This document shows, in pieces, positions 1-11,497 of a stretch of DNA of 64,000 nt. Under the pieces are notes generated by a model. The model ran no database searches and was not told the DNA's origin. It saw nothing but the letters and a program-made list of their open reading frames with translations. Positions within the stretch are counted from its first letter, which is position 1. Each line of letters starts with the position of its first letter. The position numbers and the translations under genes were made by a program. Source of the stretch: Callorhinus ursinus (Eukaryota > Chordata > Mammalia > Carnivora > Otariidae); contig NW_020312785.1 in assembly GCF_003265705.1 (NCBI RefSeq), positions 22,234,028 to 22,298,027 on the forward strand, written 5' to 3'.

Positions 1-203
1 TAAAGATTTTATTTATTCATTTGAGACACAGAGATACAGAGAGAGAGAGAGAGAGAGCATGAGCGGGGGGAGAGGCAGAGGGAGAGGGAGAAGCAGGCTC
101 CCCGCTGAGCCAGGAGCCCGATGTGGGGCTCGATTCCAGGAAGCTGGGGTCATGACCTGAGCCAAAGGCAGACGCTTAACCATCTGAGCCACCCAGGCGC
201 CCC
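1..203 (-). mobile_element. CAN SINE (SINEC), antisense, cut by window edge
   Basis: Read on the minus strand it has the head GGGGCGCCTGGGTGGCTCAG, the tRNA-derived box region, a TC-rich middle and the AAATCTTTA tail start at position 1. The poly(A) tail and left target duplication lie outside the window. It abuts an L1 fragment, so it probably inserted into that L1. Near-consensus sequence suggests a fairly young copy. Confidence 0.95.
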
Positions 204-510
204 GATTTCTTTCATTTTTATGACTGAATAATATTCCATTGTGTGTATGTACACATGTATATGTACCTACATGTCTTCACCCAGTGATGGACACTTAGGC
301 TGTTTTTTTATCATGGATATTGTAAATAATGCTACAGTAAAATAGGGGTGCATATATGTTTTTTTTGAGCTAGTATTTTTTGTTTTCTTCAGATAAATAT
401 CTAGAAGTGGTATTGATGGATAACATGGTAGTTATATTTTTGATTTTTTGAGGAACCTCCATACTGTTTTCCTTAGTCGTTACACCACTTTACATTCCCA
501 CTCACGGCAC
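204..510 (-). mobile_element. LINE-1 fragment, 3' part of ORF2 region, antisense
   Basis: The text runs TGACTGAATAATATTCCATT, then the 'taatgctacagtaaaatagggg' type segment, then GAGGAACCTCCATACTGTTT and a CCACTTTACATTCCCA block. This is the standard antisense order of the L1 ORF2 3' end. It is truncated on both sides, with frame-breaking changes and no intact reading frame. The right end is placed where similarity fades. Confidence 0.9.
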
Positions 511-774
511 ATCTCTTTTCTTATCTGTATTACTTTTCTTCTTGAACTGAACTGCTGCTTCTCCCCCATTTCTGCTACCCATGAGTACTTCTTGCTATAG
601 ATGAGGTTAAAGTAGCAGGGAGTTGGTTGAACAATATTGCATATATGGACCTTCCCTGCCCTAGGATTCCATGACTCCACAGTTCCACTATGGATCTCAC
701 AGCTCCCCTCCATCTTCCTTTCTTTTTTTCTTAGAAGATTGGGTGGTGTTGAATTTTGGACCAGGCGGAGCTAT

Positions 775-920
775 CTATTAATCCCTGTTTTACCTCTTCT
801 CACTCTGTGCCCTTAATCTTGCCTAACCCTCAGTTTTGTCATCTATAAAATAGTGAAAATAATTACCCACATCAGAGGATTGTTGCAAGAATTAAATGAA
901 GTGATTTATGAAAGAGTCAC
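775..920 (+). repeat. MIR SINE remnant
   Basis: It has the MIR core order: a degenerate 'cttaatcttgcctaaccctc' segment, CAGTTTTGTCATCTATAAAA, an 'ataattacccacatcagagg' segment, then GATTGTTGCAAGAATTAAAT. This matches the MIR 'cctcagtttcctcatctgtaaaatg ... ggattgttgtgaggattaaatga' pattern with heavy divergence, as expected of an ancient insertion. Confidence 0.8.
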
Positions 921-1227
921 AATGCCTACCTCAAGGTAGACACTTATTCCTCTTCATCTTCTTTTCCTATATTTTTTTCCTCCCCAAATACCCTGCTTTT
1001 GTGAAAACAGGTTGGCTTTTTAAATGTACCACCAACCAATCACATGACTACAAACTGATGAACTTTTCCAATATTCATACTTTTATACTTTTTCAAAAGT
1101 GTTTGCTTTTTACTGAGTACCAAGTACCACATATTTTTTTCACATTTCAGATATAAAGGATATCCTCAGACCCACAAAGCTTTAATTTTTTGTGCAAAAG
1201 CACTGAAATATAAAACAAATAAGAGTT

Positions 1228-1303
1228 TTTTATTGCAATAAAAAAACATTCAGAGATTTTTTTTTATTCAGTACATCTCTGAATGTTTTTTATTGCAATA
1301 AAA
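1228..1303. repeat. Long imperfect inverted repeat (hairpin)
   Basis: The left arm (1228-1257) and right arm (1275-1303) are reverse complements apart from one extra A in the left arm, with a 17-nt spacer. Each arm also contains the 16-bp perfect palindrome TTTTATTGCAATAAAA. This could be a relic of a palindromic MITE-type DNA transposon, a cruciform-prone site, or a miRNA-like hairpin if transcribed. No TA target duplication is obvious. Confidence 0.85.
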
Positions 1304-4300
1304 CTAATAACTGAATTTACACAAAGATCTTAGATGATATCTGTTTTGTATGCCCATTCAAATGTGCCCAGGACTACCAGTTTCAAAGGTTCTCTCCACA
1401 TCTAAGTGGTAGTCAAAAGAACTAGTTGCTTTCATGCCAATGGTCTTAATTTGTAAATGAACAACATCTAAAAATGCAAAGTACCCTATTCCCGGAAGTT
1501 CCCTCAGCAAGCCAGCTATTGGGCATCCCAGGGAATCTCAGCCGAAAGAAATAAGATAAATTAACGTGTTGAAGTTTCATCTTCACAGGTTCAGTTTCTC
1601 ATGGGCATTCTGACTTGCTTCACCTGCACCTTAGTTACTCTTCAGGACATATGTTATCACTCTGGACAAGACAAATGTACATTTTTAAAAACTAGGGTGT
1701 TTTTTAGTGGGTTGGAGTGACCATGGGAAAAAATTCTACTGTGGAAAGATAGGTCACACCAAAATGAATAAGAATAAATAAAACAGTTTATTTGTAAGTG
1801 GGACTGATCCCTCTTGCTCATGCATTAGTGCCTGGCTACAGAAGAGTAGTAATTTATTGATGCAGATGGCTATGTAAAGTGCATGCAATTTGTGAGGGGG
1901 CTTGACCCTTGACTGATGGGCCATATGTTGTAAAGCCCCAGGGACGTCATTTGCCTCGGCTCTCTTCCTCTCCCCATCTCTGCACCTATGGTCCTTGTTC
2001 AATCGCCACATATTGAACTATAGACTCACTAACTCCCCCAATAAATCTCCAACTAATGGCTCACAAAGGCCATAACTTAACCCTTTCTACACAGCAGAGC
2101 ACATTATTTTGCATCATGATCACACTCAGTGAAATAAAAGATAAATATTATATGACCTGTGTAGAACAGGAAAGCAAGTTGTTGTAAAATGCCATTCCCT
2201 TCTGGGTATTCACTGTATTTGGATGTAGTAGAATTGCTTTAAGCTTGCTGAATTATATCATTATTATACCATGTTATAATTACAGCTTACTGTTATAACA
2301 TAATTCTTAAAGAGCTGTTAATGCACTACACTAGAGAAACATTTCGTGTTTTTTAATTAGCTTCTTTTGTCTGGGTTTTCTTTTTTTTTCCCCTAATAAA
2401 ATATGGAACTTATGCTCAATAGAAAATGCATACATTTTAATGCACACCTAGAAGCAAGTTTTTAAAAAAGGTATTAGGACATTTATATGAAATAATGGGG
2501 GGAAAGTATAGCGTATGTTTTAAATACTGAGTGTGCTCCAGTTTTTTATCTGAGTCAATTCCAGCAGAAGAGCTTCATACCATCAGAGCATCAGAGTATT
2601 AATTCTCAACCTTAGCGCTGGAATCTTCCCATATATATATAATGTATGCTTTCTGTGGCTGATCATATGCCACCAGGGAGAAAACCATGGACACTAATAC
2701 TAGAAAAAGTTCCTGTTCCTATATTGTGTTAATTTCATATTTTCCCATCAACCAGAGTAACACTCAAGAAATACTATCCAATGCCATGCTTATCAGTACA
2801 ATTTGCCTTATTTTAGGAAAGCCAGTCAGCAAGCTGACACGTGCTTGTACCCATCACGTGGATCAGGTAGGAAAAAGAGTGTGTCTTCCCTAGAATTCTG
2901 AAAGGGGTCTTAAGTAACATTTTGATATTCACTTTCTTTCTTTTCTGAGCACAATTCTTGGCAGATTTGGCAACAACTGAGAAGAAGCCAGAGTTGTGTA
3001 GGAAGAATGAAAGAGCCATAGATTCTAAGCTGGACTCTAAGCTTCCCCAGGGCATTGCCCATCTATACAAATAGCAAGACATATCTAGCTATTTTTGTGC
3101 TTGTAATAATAAGCTTCCTATAAAACAATTCATCCTCTGCATAGCTTGCTACTACAGTATTCATGATGGGTGCAAGATACATTTTATATAACAGTTCCAT
3201 CAAATATTAGTTAGGTATATAACATTTTCATTGTTGCCGTATTTGATTGCATCTCCTTTATTGGTATAAAAATATGTTTTCATACCTTCTTTATCAAATG
3301 AATGATTTTTCTCACACTGCATTGAAAATCCAGATCTCTGCATCAATTAAAGGACAGATGAGAAGAAAGTTGACTTACACATATGCTACATGAAAATTTT
3401 TCATTTTTGAGTCACTAGTCTTATCAACATGGACAAGTGATGTAGAAAAAATATTAAAATATACAGAAAAGAAGTCATTGTCTTCTGTCCTAAACCCAGT
3501 AGACTTAGAGCATACAATGCTGCCAGAAAGCAAATCAGCATAAATAAACCATGCATCCACAATTGAATTTCAATAATTTAAACATAAATCCTTTAGGCCT
3601 TGTTACATCTTTTTTCCACATGGGCTATTCTTTTGGATTTTGGCACTTCTAGCATTCGTTTAGAATTCATTTGCAAGTCACAAGTATATAGGGTGCCTAG
3701 AAAACTCTAATAAACTATCCCCTTTGAGGTTATTGTTCCATAATATGAGGAATTTTAATGAAAACATGGTTAGCAAGGGGTTTTCCAAGATAAGGGGTCA
3801 ATATATCTGCCTATAAAAGAGAACAACATTTTAAAGCAAAAATTTCCAAATTTCATACATCTAGCAATGCACAAGGGATGATCATCTATAATATATATTT
3901 CTGAGATTAATAACAAGCAGAGATGACTCAGTGATAGCATGGTGCCCACGTATTAGAAAAGTCTTGATGGTTTTCAGAAATTGTGTTGGCAGAAGAGCTC
4001 TTCTCTGGCCTGGTGTGATTTCTTCTCAATTATAATTTGGCAACTAGAATTCATTGTGTTTTAAAAATACGTGAAAACTACATTGCACATTATATTAATT
4101 TTAGTTTTTAAAAGCCCTCTAATTAAAATTTAGACATAGCAACAAATGGCACATGAAACATTTCAAAATACAAAGATATAAAATTATGTTTTAAATTTAA
4201 TGTCAAGCTTTAGGAAGTTGAACTGTGTCAACAAAAGTTTGGACAAATGAGGATTAAGTATGTACCTTCATTTATTCCATGTTTTATATCACTTTTCTTT

Positions 4301-4360
4301 TCCCAGTTCTTCCTTAGTTAAATGTAATGTTTGTATTCCTTAGAAACAACCAAAAATTAA

Positions 4361-4418
4361 GAACATTCTAGAATGTTTCTTTAAGAACATTCTTTTCTTT
4401 AAGAACATTGTAGAATGC
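4361..4418. promoter_or_regulatory. Heat-shock-element-like motif cluster
   Basis: GAACATTCTAGAATGTTT gives three exact alternating GAA/TTC pentamers plus a fourth with one mismatch. It is followed by two more copies of CTTTAAGAACATT, the last ending GAACATTGTAGAATG. HSF proteins bind inverted nGAAn pentamers, so the arrangement is compatible with an HSF site. No promoter or gene is visible nearby, so function is untested and chance in AT-rich DNA is possible. Confidence 0.35.
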
Positions 4419-4803
4419 TCAGATTAATATCATTTCCTAAATTAAACTTTCTTGTCTCACATTAAAAAGACTTGCAGCTTTTGACCTACTTTTCATGCTG
4501 GCCCACAAAATGCCAAGTAATTTTATTATCACCAGAGTTGTACTCAACCACATTCTGACACAGTCACTAAGAAAATGGAGTCATTCCGATATAATTTGTT
4601 TCTTAGAACTATATGATTATCTGGTATTACATTGTTATACCATTGAACATATTAATTAGAATGCCTCAATGTTGAACTCAGTTGTCCAAAATATTATAAC
4701 AATATAGACAAGAATCCCTAATCATTGATGTTTGAAAACTGCTGCTGATGTATTTACCAGTAATGCAAAAATCACATAAAATATATAAGAATAGTTACTT
4801 ATG

Positions 4804-5000
4804 GGGTACCTGGGTGGCTCAGTCGGTTAAGTGTCTGCCTTTGGCTCAGGTCATGGTCCCAGTATCCTGGGATCAAGGCCCACATTGGACTCCCTGCTCA
4901 GCTTGCTTCTCCCTCTGCCTCTGCCCCCCCCAACACACACCATTCTTGCTCTCTCTCTCTCTCTCAAATAAATAAATAAAATCTTTAAAAAAAAAAAAAA
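4804..5000 (+). mobile_element. CAN SINE with exact 17-bp target duplication
   Basis: The head GGGTACCTGGGTGGCTCAG, the tRNA-derived region, the TC-rich middle and AAATAAATAAAATCTTT plus poly(A) are all present. It is flanked by exact copies of AAGAATAGTTACTTATG at 4787-4803 and 5001-5017, which fixes the insertion boundaries. It sits immediately upstream of a second SINE that used the same target. Confidence 0.96.
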
Positions 5001-5022
5001 AAGAATAGTTACTTATGTTTGA

Positions 5023-5137
5023 GGGTTGCCTGAGTGGCATAGTCTGTTGGGTATCTGACTCTTGATCTCAGCTCAGGTCTTTGATCTCAGGGTCATGAGT
5101 TCGAGCCCCATACTTAAAAAAAAAGAAGAAGAAGAAG
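5023..5137 (+). mobile_element. Short CAN SINE (tRNA-like part plus A tail)
   Basis: A degenerate head (GGGTTGCCTGAGTGGCATAG) is followed by GACTCTTGATCTCAGCTCAG and GGGTCATGAGTTCGAGCCCC, then directly by an A-rich (GAA)n tail. It has no TC-rich middle, so it belongs to the short subtype. Target copies AGTTACTTATGTTTGA (5007-5022) and AGTTATTTATGTTTGA (5138-5153) differ at one base, so it is older than its neighbour. Confidence 0.88.
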
Positions 5138-5153
5138 AGTTATTTATGTTTGA

Positions 5154-6650
5154 AATGTCCTACAAAATATTTAAGCAAAATTTAGAGTTGTTTGTTTTTT
5201 TAATAGAGTTTTATATGATAGTTGATATGATTTTTATTTTGCACTTTTTATGTAAGAAATGTAATTTAATCAATGTACATATAAGATAGATTTTTACATG
5301 TTCAGTCTTCAGAAATTTTGCATTCTTTGTATAAAAATATGCATTATGGTAGTTATTTTTATCTTCTACTTAGCATCTACAATAAATCAACATATTTATT
5401 GAGGAGTTGCTCTGCGTCAGGAGTTGGGAAGATAACAATAAACAAGATTACCTTCTCTACCTATAAAAACTTACAATATAAACTACAGTGATACTTACCT
5501 GAATATTTTCAATATTTCTCTAAGAATTCCTAAAAAAAGTATTCCAAAGTTGGAGGCTTTCCAGAAGCAGAAGGAAATGTACTGGTAAAATTATAAAAGA
5601 AAGATGAAGTAAATTATGAAGGGTGTGTTTGTTTGATGTTATACTTTAAAAACATGGCACAATCTCCTGACAGAAGCGAATGTGTCAAGCATTAACCTAA
5701 AGAGTATTTGGAAGCAACAGCTGAAGGATTAAGGAAACATCAGCATTGAGTAAGGAAGTAAGCATCAACTGTGATTAGATTCTCTGAAGTGTGCTATTTT
5801 TAGTCTTTTGCTATAAAATCACATCAGTAATTTTTTAGTGACATTTTTTATTGCCCCTGTACAAAACATAATGAAGTCAAAGATAGAATCACAAGTGAAA
5901 AAAAAAATAAATCCAAGTACTGCTCAGATGTAGGCTGGTGTTCTTTTACTGTTGGTTTTAGGTGCCCTTAATTACATATTAACAAAGAACTTCCTTGTAG
6001 CAAAATGAGATGCTCCCATGGGTCCTGACTTTAACTTTTTCTTGTTGTTTCATCATGTTGAGAATTTTTCCTTATGGTTAACCAACAGCCTTTTCATCTT
6101 CTGAACAAGTTCCTGCAGCAAGAGGGTGTGAGTGCTATTTTTAGCACGCCTGTGTGAGTGGGGTTCCTTTTGCCTGCCCTGTGATACACTTCCCTGCAGG
6201 GTGTAGAAGGAAGTACTTCATTTTGAGCTTTTCATTTGGGTTAGTAACACTGCAGACATAGTGCAGGTGGCTATAATTTTACACCACGTGAGTGAAAATG
6301 TTCTTTTTCTTTTCCTCTCGACCTTCTTGGTGTGATATCTTAAACCCATAGACGGGGAATTAGTGCAGCTGATATTTTAAATTGAACCAGTTTAAAAAAT
6401 CTTCAAAAAGGAGTCCAAGCTTTCTAATCAAAATGAAAAATTGTTAGCGATGGGGAAAGATTTATAAATGTAGGGTTCAATTTAATATAAAAGTGGTAGC
6501 ATTATCCATTAGGTACTCTGTTGCAAGAATATCTTTATCATAGATTATCAAATTTTCATTACTGTAAATGTGGCTTATTCTTGTAAAAAAAAACAAAAAC
6601 CTTTATAGTTATTTATGAAATAAAGTCTTGTTACTTGACAATTTTTAAGC
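5154..6650. other. Unassigned non-coding DNA
   Basis: No gene is visible. Around 5385-5470 there is a weak resemblance to old dispersed mammalian repeats (a 'tatttattgagg ... aataaacaagatt' pattern). The stretch from about 5780 to 6330 is less AT-rich, lacks recognisable repeats and holds several transcription-factor-type motifs described separately. Confidence 0.55.
5794..6290. promoter_or_regulatory. Candidate MEF2/E-box regulatory segment
   Basis: CTATTTTTAG, a perfect MEF2 consensus, occurs at 5794-5803 and 6135-6144, both times preceded by GTG. The second lies inside the inverted repeat GTGCTATTTTTAGCAC. E-box hexamers CAGGTG (6264-6269) and CACGTG (6285-6290) follow. MEF2 plus E-boxes is a combination seen in muscle and neuronal enhancers. 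Enhancer activity here is inference from motifs alone. Confidence 0.3.
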
Positions 6651-6983
6651 CATTTTTTAATTCAATTAATTAACATACTGTATTATTAGTTTCAGAGGTA
6701 GAATTCAGTGATTCATCAGTTGCATATCCCCAGTGCTCATTACATCATGTGCCCTCCTTAATGCCCATTACCCAGTTACCCCATTCCCCACCCACCTCCC
6801 CTCCAGCAACCCTGTTTGTTTCCTATAGTTAAGAGTCTCTTATGGTTTGTCTTCCTCTCTGGTTTTATTTTGTTTTATTTTTCCCTCCCTTCCGCTATGA
6901 TCCTCTGCTTCATTTCTTAAATTCCACATATGAGTGAAATATATGATAATTGTCTTTCTCTGATTGACTTATTTCTAAGCCAG
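6651..6983 (-). mobile_element. Carnivoran LINE-1 3' end, antisense
   Basis: The segment runs through TTTCAGAGGTAGAATTCAGT, a CATCAGTTGCATATCCCCAG block, AAGAGTCTCTTATGGTTTGT, TTAAATTCCACATATGAGTG and TGTCTTTCTCTGATTGACTT. This is the antisense 3' UTR to ORF2-end order of carnivoran L1. It is a short 5'-truncated insertion with no coding capacity. Confidence 0.9.
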
Positions 6984-7734
6984 AGCCTTTTCTTGAAGTT
7001 TAGAAGATACCTGTAAATACTCTTGTCAGACAGACTTGAGCATGGATAATTCTTGCTGAAGTGTCAGAATTATGGCTGGATAATTTCAATGATAGCTGAA
7101 GAATATGCATAAATCTGAGTCTTAATATACAGAAAAACAAAAAATTAACCTAACAGTTTTACAAAGCTGTTACAAAAGTGTAGATGATGTATTATATATA
7201 ATTATAGCAATAATGAAATTTTCTCTAGGTTAATTCCAGGCTCTTCCTCCTTATGGTTTCTATTCTTTTTGAGACTTTTCTCTAAGTTTCTAATTTGCCC
7301 TAGTGGTCCTTTTATCTACTCTTACTTGTTTTGTTTCAAATATTCAAACATTTTTGTGCCTTAATTTATACTGTTATTTGGTGCGTCTTTTTTTTTAGAT
7401 CGCCAACATGGCCATAAAAGATACTTTTTTGTAGGGCAGGATGTTTAATTTGTTTTTCTTTCTAGATGTAGGGCATGATGGAAAAAATTAAATACATGCT
7501 TGATAAGAGGCAAAATAAATCACATTAAAAACTAATATAAGCACAAATTATGAGATACACTTCTTAAATATTGAGAAAGACAAATAATTCTTTATAAAAA
7601 TAACTGTTAGGAAGCAAAACCGGTGAATAAAATTATCTAATTATTTAATGTACACAAGGTAGCACTATCACTGATGCTATATGAAAATTAATTTCACCAG
7701 TTGTGATGGAATAATGCTTCAAATTAATCTTTCC
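6984..7734. other. Unassigned AT-rich non-coding DNA
   Basis: I see no gene and no repeat I can name. It separates a young L1 3' end from a much older L1M element. Confidence 0.5.
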
Positions 7735-9533
7735 ACCCTACACAACTAGAAAACTAGACAAAATATACAAAACAGTGTTTTTCAAGTGTTGGATAGCAGG
7801 CAGTTCCAGGGAGTGATGTGTGAGGAAAGGGAAACAAAAAGATGAGTCTTGTAGTTTCTCTAGCTTTCTTCTTGGTGGTACTTTCCAGACCACTATAAAG
7901 GAGGGGAGCCCAGCTGAGCCTGTTGGTCTCACTGAGATGAAACAAAGAGATCACAATTTGGACAGTTTGGTGTATCTAGCATTTGCAAGGTAAAGCACTG
8001 GAGAAGAAGTTTTGGGGTAGAGGAAAGAAGAGTGAGCTCTGGAGAATTGCAGAGTGGTCCCCTAAAATGTTTGGCTTAGTGTTGATCAGTTCATAAATGA
8101 ACTGATGAAGGAAATTACCTAATGCCAGAACATAGAGGTAGGAAGAGTTTCTGTTCCCACCAATGGGTAGAATGCTTGAAAGAGTAAAACCTTAGTAGTG
8201 GGGATAAATTAGCTTTACACTAAAACTGCTTTGAACTTGCTGTAACAGAGAAGCAAACCTCGAAAGAATTCAACTGCTTCCCTGTAACTTAACTGCACAC
8301 CACAGTAAAATCTAACATTATTTAAAAGACTATAATAAAAACCCAGCAGGAAATAATTTAAAATTGGTTATGTTGATCATTCAATCATAAATTACCTGGC
8401 ATGCAAAAGGCAGGAAATATGACACATATCCAGGATGCATATCAACTATTAGGAGCAATCCTAGTCATAGCAGAGATGATGGAACTAGTAGCCAGTGAAG
8501 TTGAAACAGTTATAAACAGGTTCCATATGTTCTAGAAAGTGGAGAAAACATGAGCATGATAAGGAGAGACACGAAGATATAAAAAGATACATCTCTTAGA
8601 GATGAAATATATGATGGCTGAAATGAAAAATACATTGAATGAGATTAACAGTAGATGAGATGAAGCAAAGAAATCATCAGCAAACTTGAAGAAGTATTAC
8701 ATGAAATTATTCAGAATTAAGCATAGAAAGAAGAAACTGGGGGAGAAATGAACAGAGTATTATTTGATAGTGGGACAATACCAAGCAATCTAGTGTATCC
8801 GTAGTTAGAGTTACATAAGTAGAAAAGTAAAAGAAGGATGGAACAAATAGTGAAGAAAATAATAGCTGGAAATTTTCCTAATTTAATGAAAACTATGAAC
8901 TGACAGATTTAAAGGAGCTCAACAAATCTGAAGCAGTATACCTCTAAAGAAAACCATGTCAAGGCACATTTTAATCAAATTATTGAAAGTGTATCATTAA
9001 GAGAAGAAACTTAAAAGAATCTACAGGTAAAGACACAATCCTTAAAAAGGAACAATGATAAGAATTAGAGTAATTTCTCCCCATAAATTATAAAGCTATG
9101 TGACAGTGGATGACTTCTTTAAATTACTGAAATAAATATTCTTCACCCAAACAATTATTGAAAACAGCAAAGATGGAGGACTTACATATCTGATTTCCAG
9201 TCTTACTGTAAAGCTGCAGTAAGCAAGATCGTGTAATAGTAATATGATGATAGACATAAAGACAAATGGAATAGAATAGAATCCAGAAATAGGTCCACAT
9301 ACATATGGTTAATTGATTTTTGACAAATGTGTAAAGGCTATTCAATGTAGGAAAGAATAGTCTTTTCAACAAATAGTCTGCCATACATAAATAAAATTAG
9401 CTGATTTATTAATTAATTTTAAAAGCAAATTTAAAAACCTTTACCATTACACCATTACACCATTACCCTACACACATGTTAACTCAAAATGAATTCTAGG
9501 TTAAATGAAAGAGCTTAACACTGTAGCATTAAA

Positions 9534-9554
9534 AGAGAGAGAGAGAGAGAGAGA
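9534..9554. repeat. (GA)n microsatellite
   Basis: An uninterrupted run of about ten GA units lies within the old L1M body and probably arose after insertion. Confidence 0.95.
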
Positions 9555-9854
9555 AGTGATCTTGGGGTAAACAAAGATTGCTTATAAGTTGTTACTAATA
9601 GAAAAGATGGGTTAGAATTCAGAAAAATTAAACACTTGCTGTTCAAAGGACTATTTTTAAAACATATATCTACTCTTACATCTCAATAAGAAGAAAACAT
9701 GCAACTCAATTAATTTTTTTAATTTGTATAGGCAGTTTACCAAAGAATACCTATGAATAGCACATAAGTACATGAAAAGGTACTCACTCTTGTCATTAGG
9801 GATGATTAAATTAAACCACAATGAAATATTGTGCACACCCACTAAATTAGCTGA

Positions 9855-9900
9855 GACTGACTAAGACTAAGACTAAGACTAAGACTAAGACTAAGACTGA
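9855..9900. repeat. (ACTAAG)n hexanucleotide tandem repeat
   Basis: About seven head-to-tail copies of a six-base unit interrupt the L1M ORF2 remnant just after AAATTAGCTGAGACTGA. The copies are near identical, so the expansion is recent compared with the surrounding L1M. Confidence 0.95.
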
Positions 9901-11497
9901 CAATATCAAGTGTTATTGAGGATTTGGAGCAACTGGAACTCTGATACATTGTTGATGGGAAGGCAAAACAATACAGCTTAGATATTTGGCAGTTTCTCGT
10001 AAAGCACACTCTTACCATATGATCCAAGACTTCCACTTGTAGATATTTATGCATGAGAAATGTTGATTATGTCTATGCATACACTTTTTTAAATAACCAC
10101 TTTAATCATCACGGTAAGGAACTAGAAGTAGCCCAAGTATCCATAAATGGGTGCATGAACAAATTGCAGTGTACCCATGCAATGGAATACTACAGAGCAA
10201 TAAAAAGAATGAATCGGTGATTCAGAATGATAACAGATGATTATTAAAAACGTATGCTGAATAAAAGAAGCCAGATTCAAGAAATTACATGCTTTATGGT
10301 TATTTATATAAACGTTTGGAAGAGGTAAAACTGTACTGAGGGAAAGCTGATCAGTGGTTTTCAGGAGCTGGGTTTCAGGGAGAGGAATAACTGCAAAGGT
10401 CAAAGGGGAACTTTGTGGTGTTGATGGAAATGTTCTTCACTGCAACTGCCTCATGAGTATTGTGATTACATCACACTATAGAAATTTCAAGACCCATCCA
10501 ATTCTTTATTAGAATTGGTTAATTTTATTGCATGAAAATTATATCCAAATAGAGTTTTAAAAACTTTTATTTCACTTTCATGTCAATCCTCTCTAAGTAA
10601 TTTGACAATTTTTTTCTGATATTTCCTATAAGTTAAAGCTATACTAAAATTTTATTAATGAAGTTATTAATGGAATAATTTATAGTCCTACTATATGCCT
10701 CTGGTTGCTATGTGAGCATTTGAGTAGAATAAATTGAAGTGTAAATTTTTAACCAAACTAAACACCTTTTTTCCAAGAAAAATTTATCACACAAGTGCAT
10801 ATAAAATACATGCGTTCATATCCAAATTTGCATATAAAGTGTTGTGGGAAAATCAGGAAGCATATGGTCTTTTTTTCTTTTTTATTGTCTAAGAAGCAGT
10901 AAAGCCAAATAACTTGGCATGATTCTTACAGTTTCACTCTTTTAAACGGCTTTATTGTCAGGCAGATGGGGAGTGCCAGCCACTTACTAAAATTACACTT
11001 GTATATATTGTAAGAATGTTTTATATTTATTCATGAAAATAAAATTTTTAGATTTGGCATTTAAAACTAGCAAAACCTATCTGTCATAGGGTTGAGTAAC
11101 AACTGTACCTTCACTTCCCAACCACTTTGAAATATGTTGCAGCATGGATGGCTGCCTAATGAATATTCTGAGACCCAGGTTCATTTTAATGATGTTTTTA
11201 AAAGCTCTCCATCTTGGAAAATAAAAGAAAATCACAGGCTAGTGATTGAAATAGATACAGAGAATGAATTTTAAGATGTAGCTTCTCTTTCAGATTGTTT
11301 TGGTAAACATCATCATATTTCTCTTATTAAGTATATTTTCCCCTTCTATGAACAATTTAAAAATTAGTGCTTAGAATGAAGAGTCATACAGCATCATTCT
11401 GTGGATAAATAAACTTAGTCAAAGAGATGAATTTAAAGTCACATGTGACAGAGTAGACAATTAAAATATTCTTCTGTTTCGGGTTAGAATGAAAAGA

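Larger units (their letters stand above)
921..4786. other. Unassigned AT-rich non-coding DNA
   Basis: No coding frame longer than about 90 codons and no repeat family I can name with confidence. Open frames overlap each other on both strands and show no domain. Local items inside it are listed separately: a long imperfect hairpin near 1.25 kb and a heat-shock-element-like cluster near 4.4 kb. The rest is ordinary AT-rich sequence. Confidence 0.6.
7735..10565 (+). mobile_element. Old L1M element, internally deleted and degenerate
   Basis: Three parts can be recognised. From about 7735 to 9145 the sequence resembles the 5' region and early coding region of old mammalian L1 (segments such as GAAATGAAAAATACATTGAA, GCTGGAAATTTTCCTAATTT, AAGGCACATTTTAATCAAAT). 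From about 9150 it matches the 3' part of ORF2 (ACAGCAAAGATGGAGGACTT, GTTAATTGATTTTTGACAAA, AATAGTCTTTTCAACAAATA, GGAATACTACAGAGCAATAA). From about 10240 it runs through an L1M 3' UTR to TTTTATTGCATGAAAATTAT near the end. The jump near 9150 removes most of ORF2, including the endonuclease and reverse transcriptase regions. Many stops and indels show it is long dead. The 5' limit and subfamily are uncertain. Confidence 0.75.

Noticed and set aside
4804..5137. tRNA-like boxes that could be tRNA genes
   Set aside because: The A/B-box-like segments belong to tRNA-derived SINEs with A tails and target duplications, not to functional tRNA genes.
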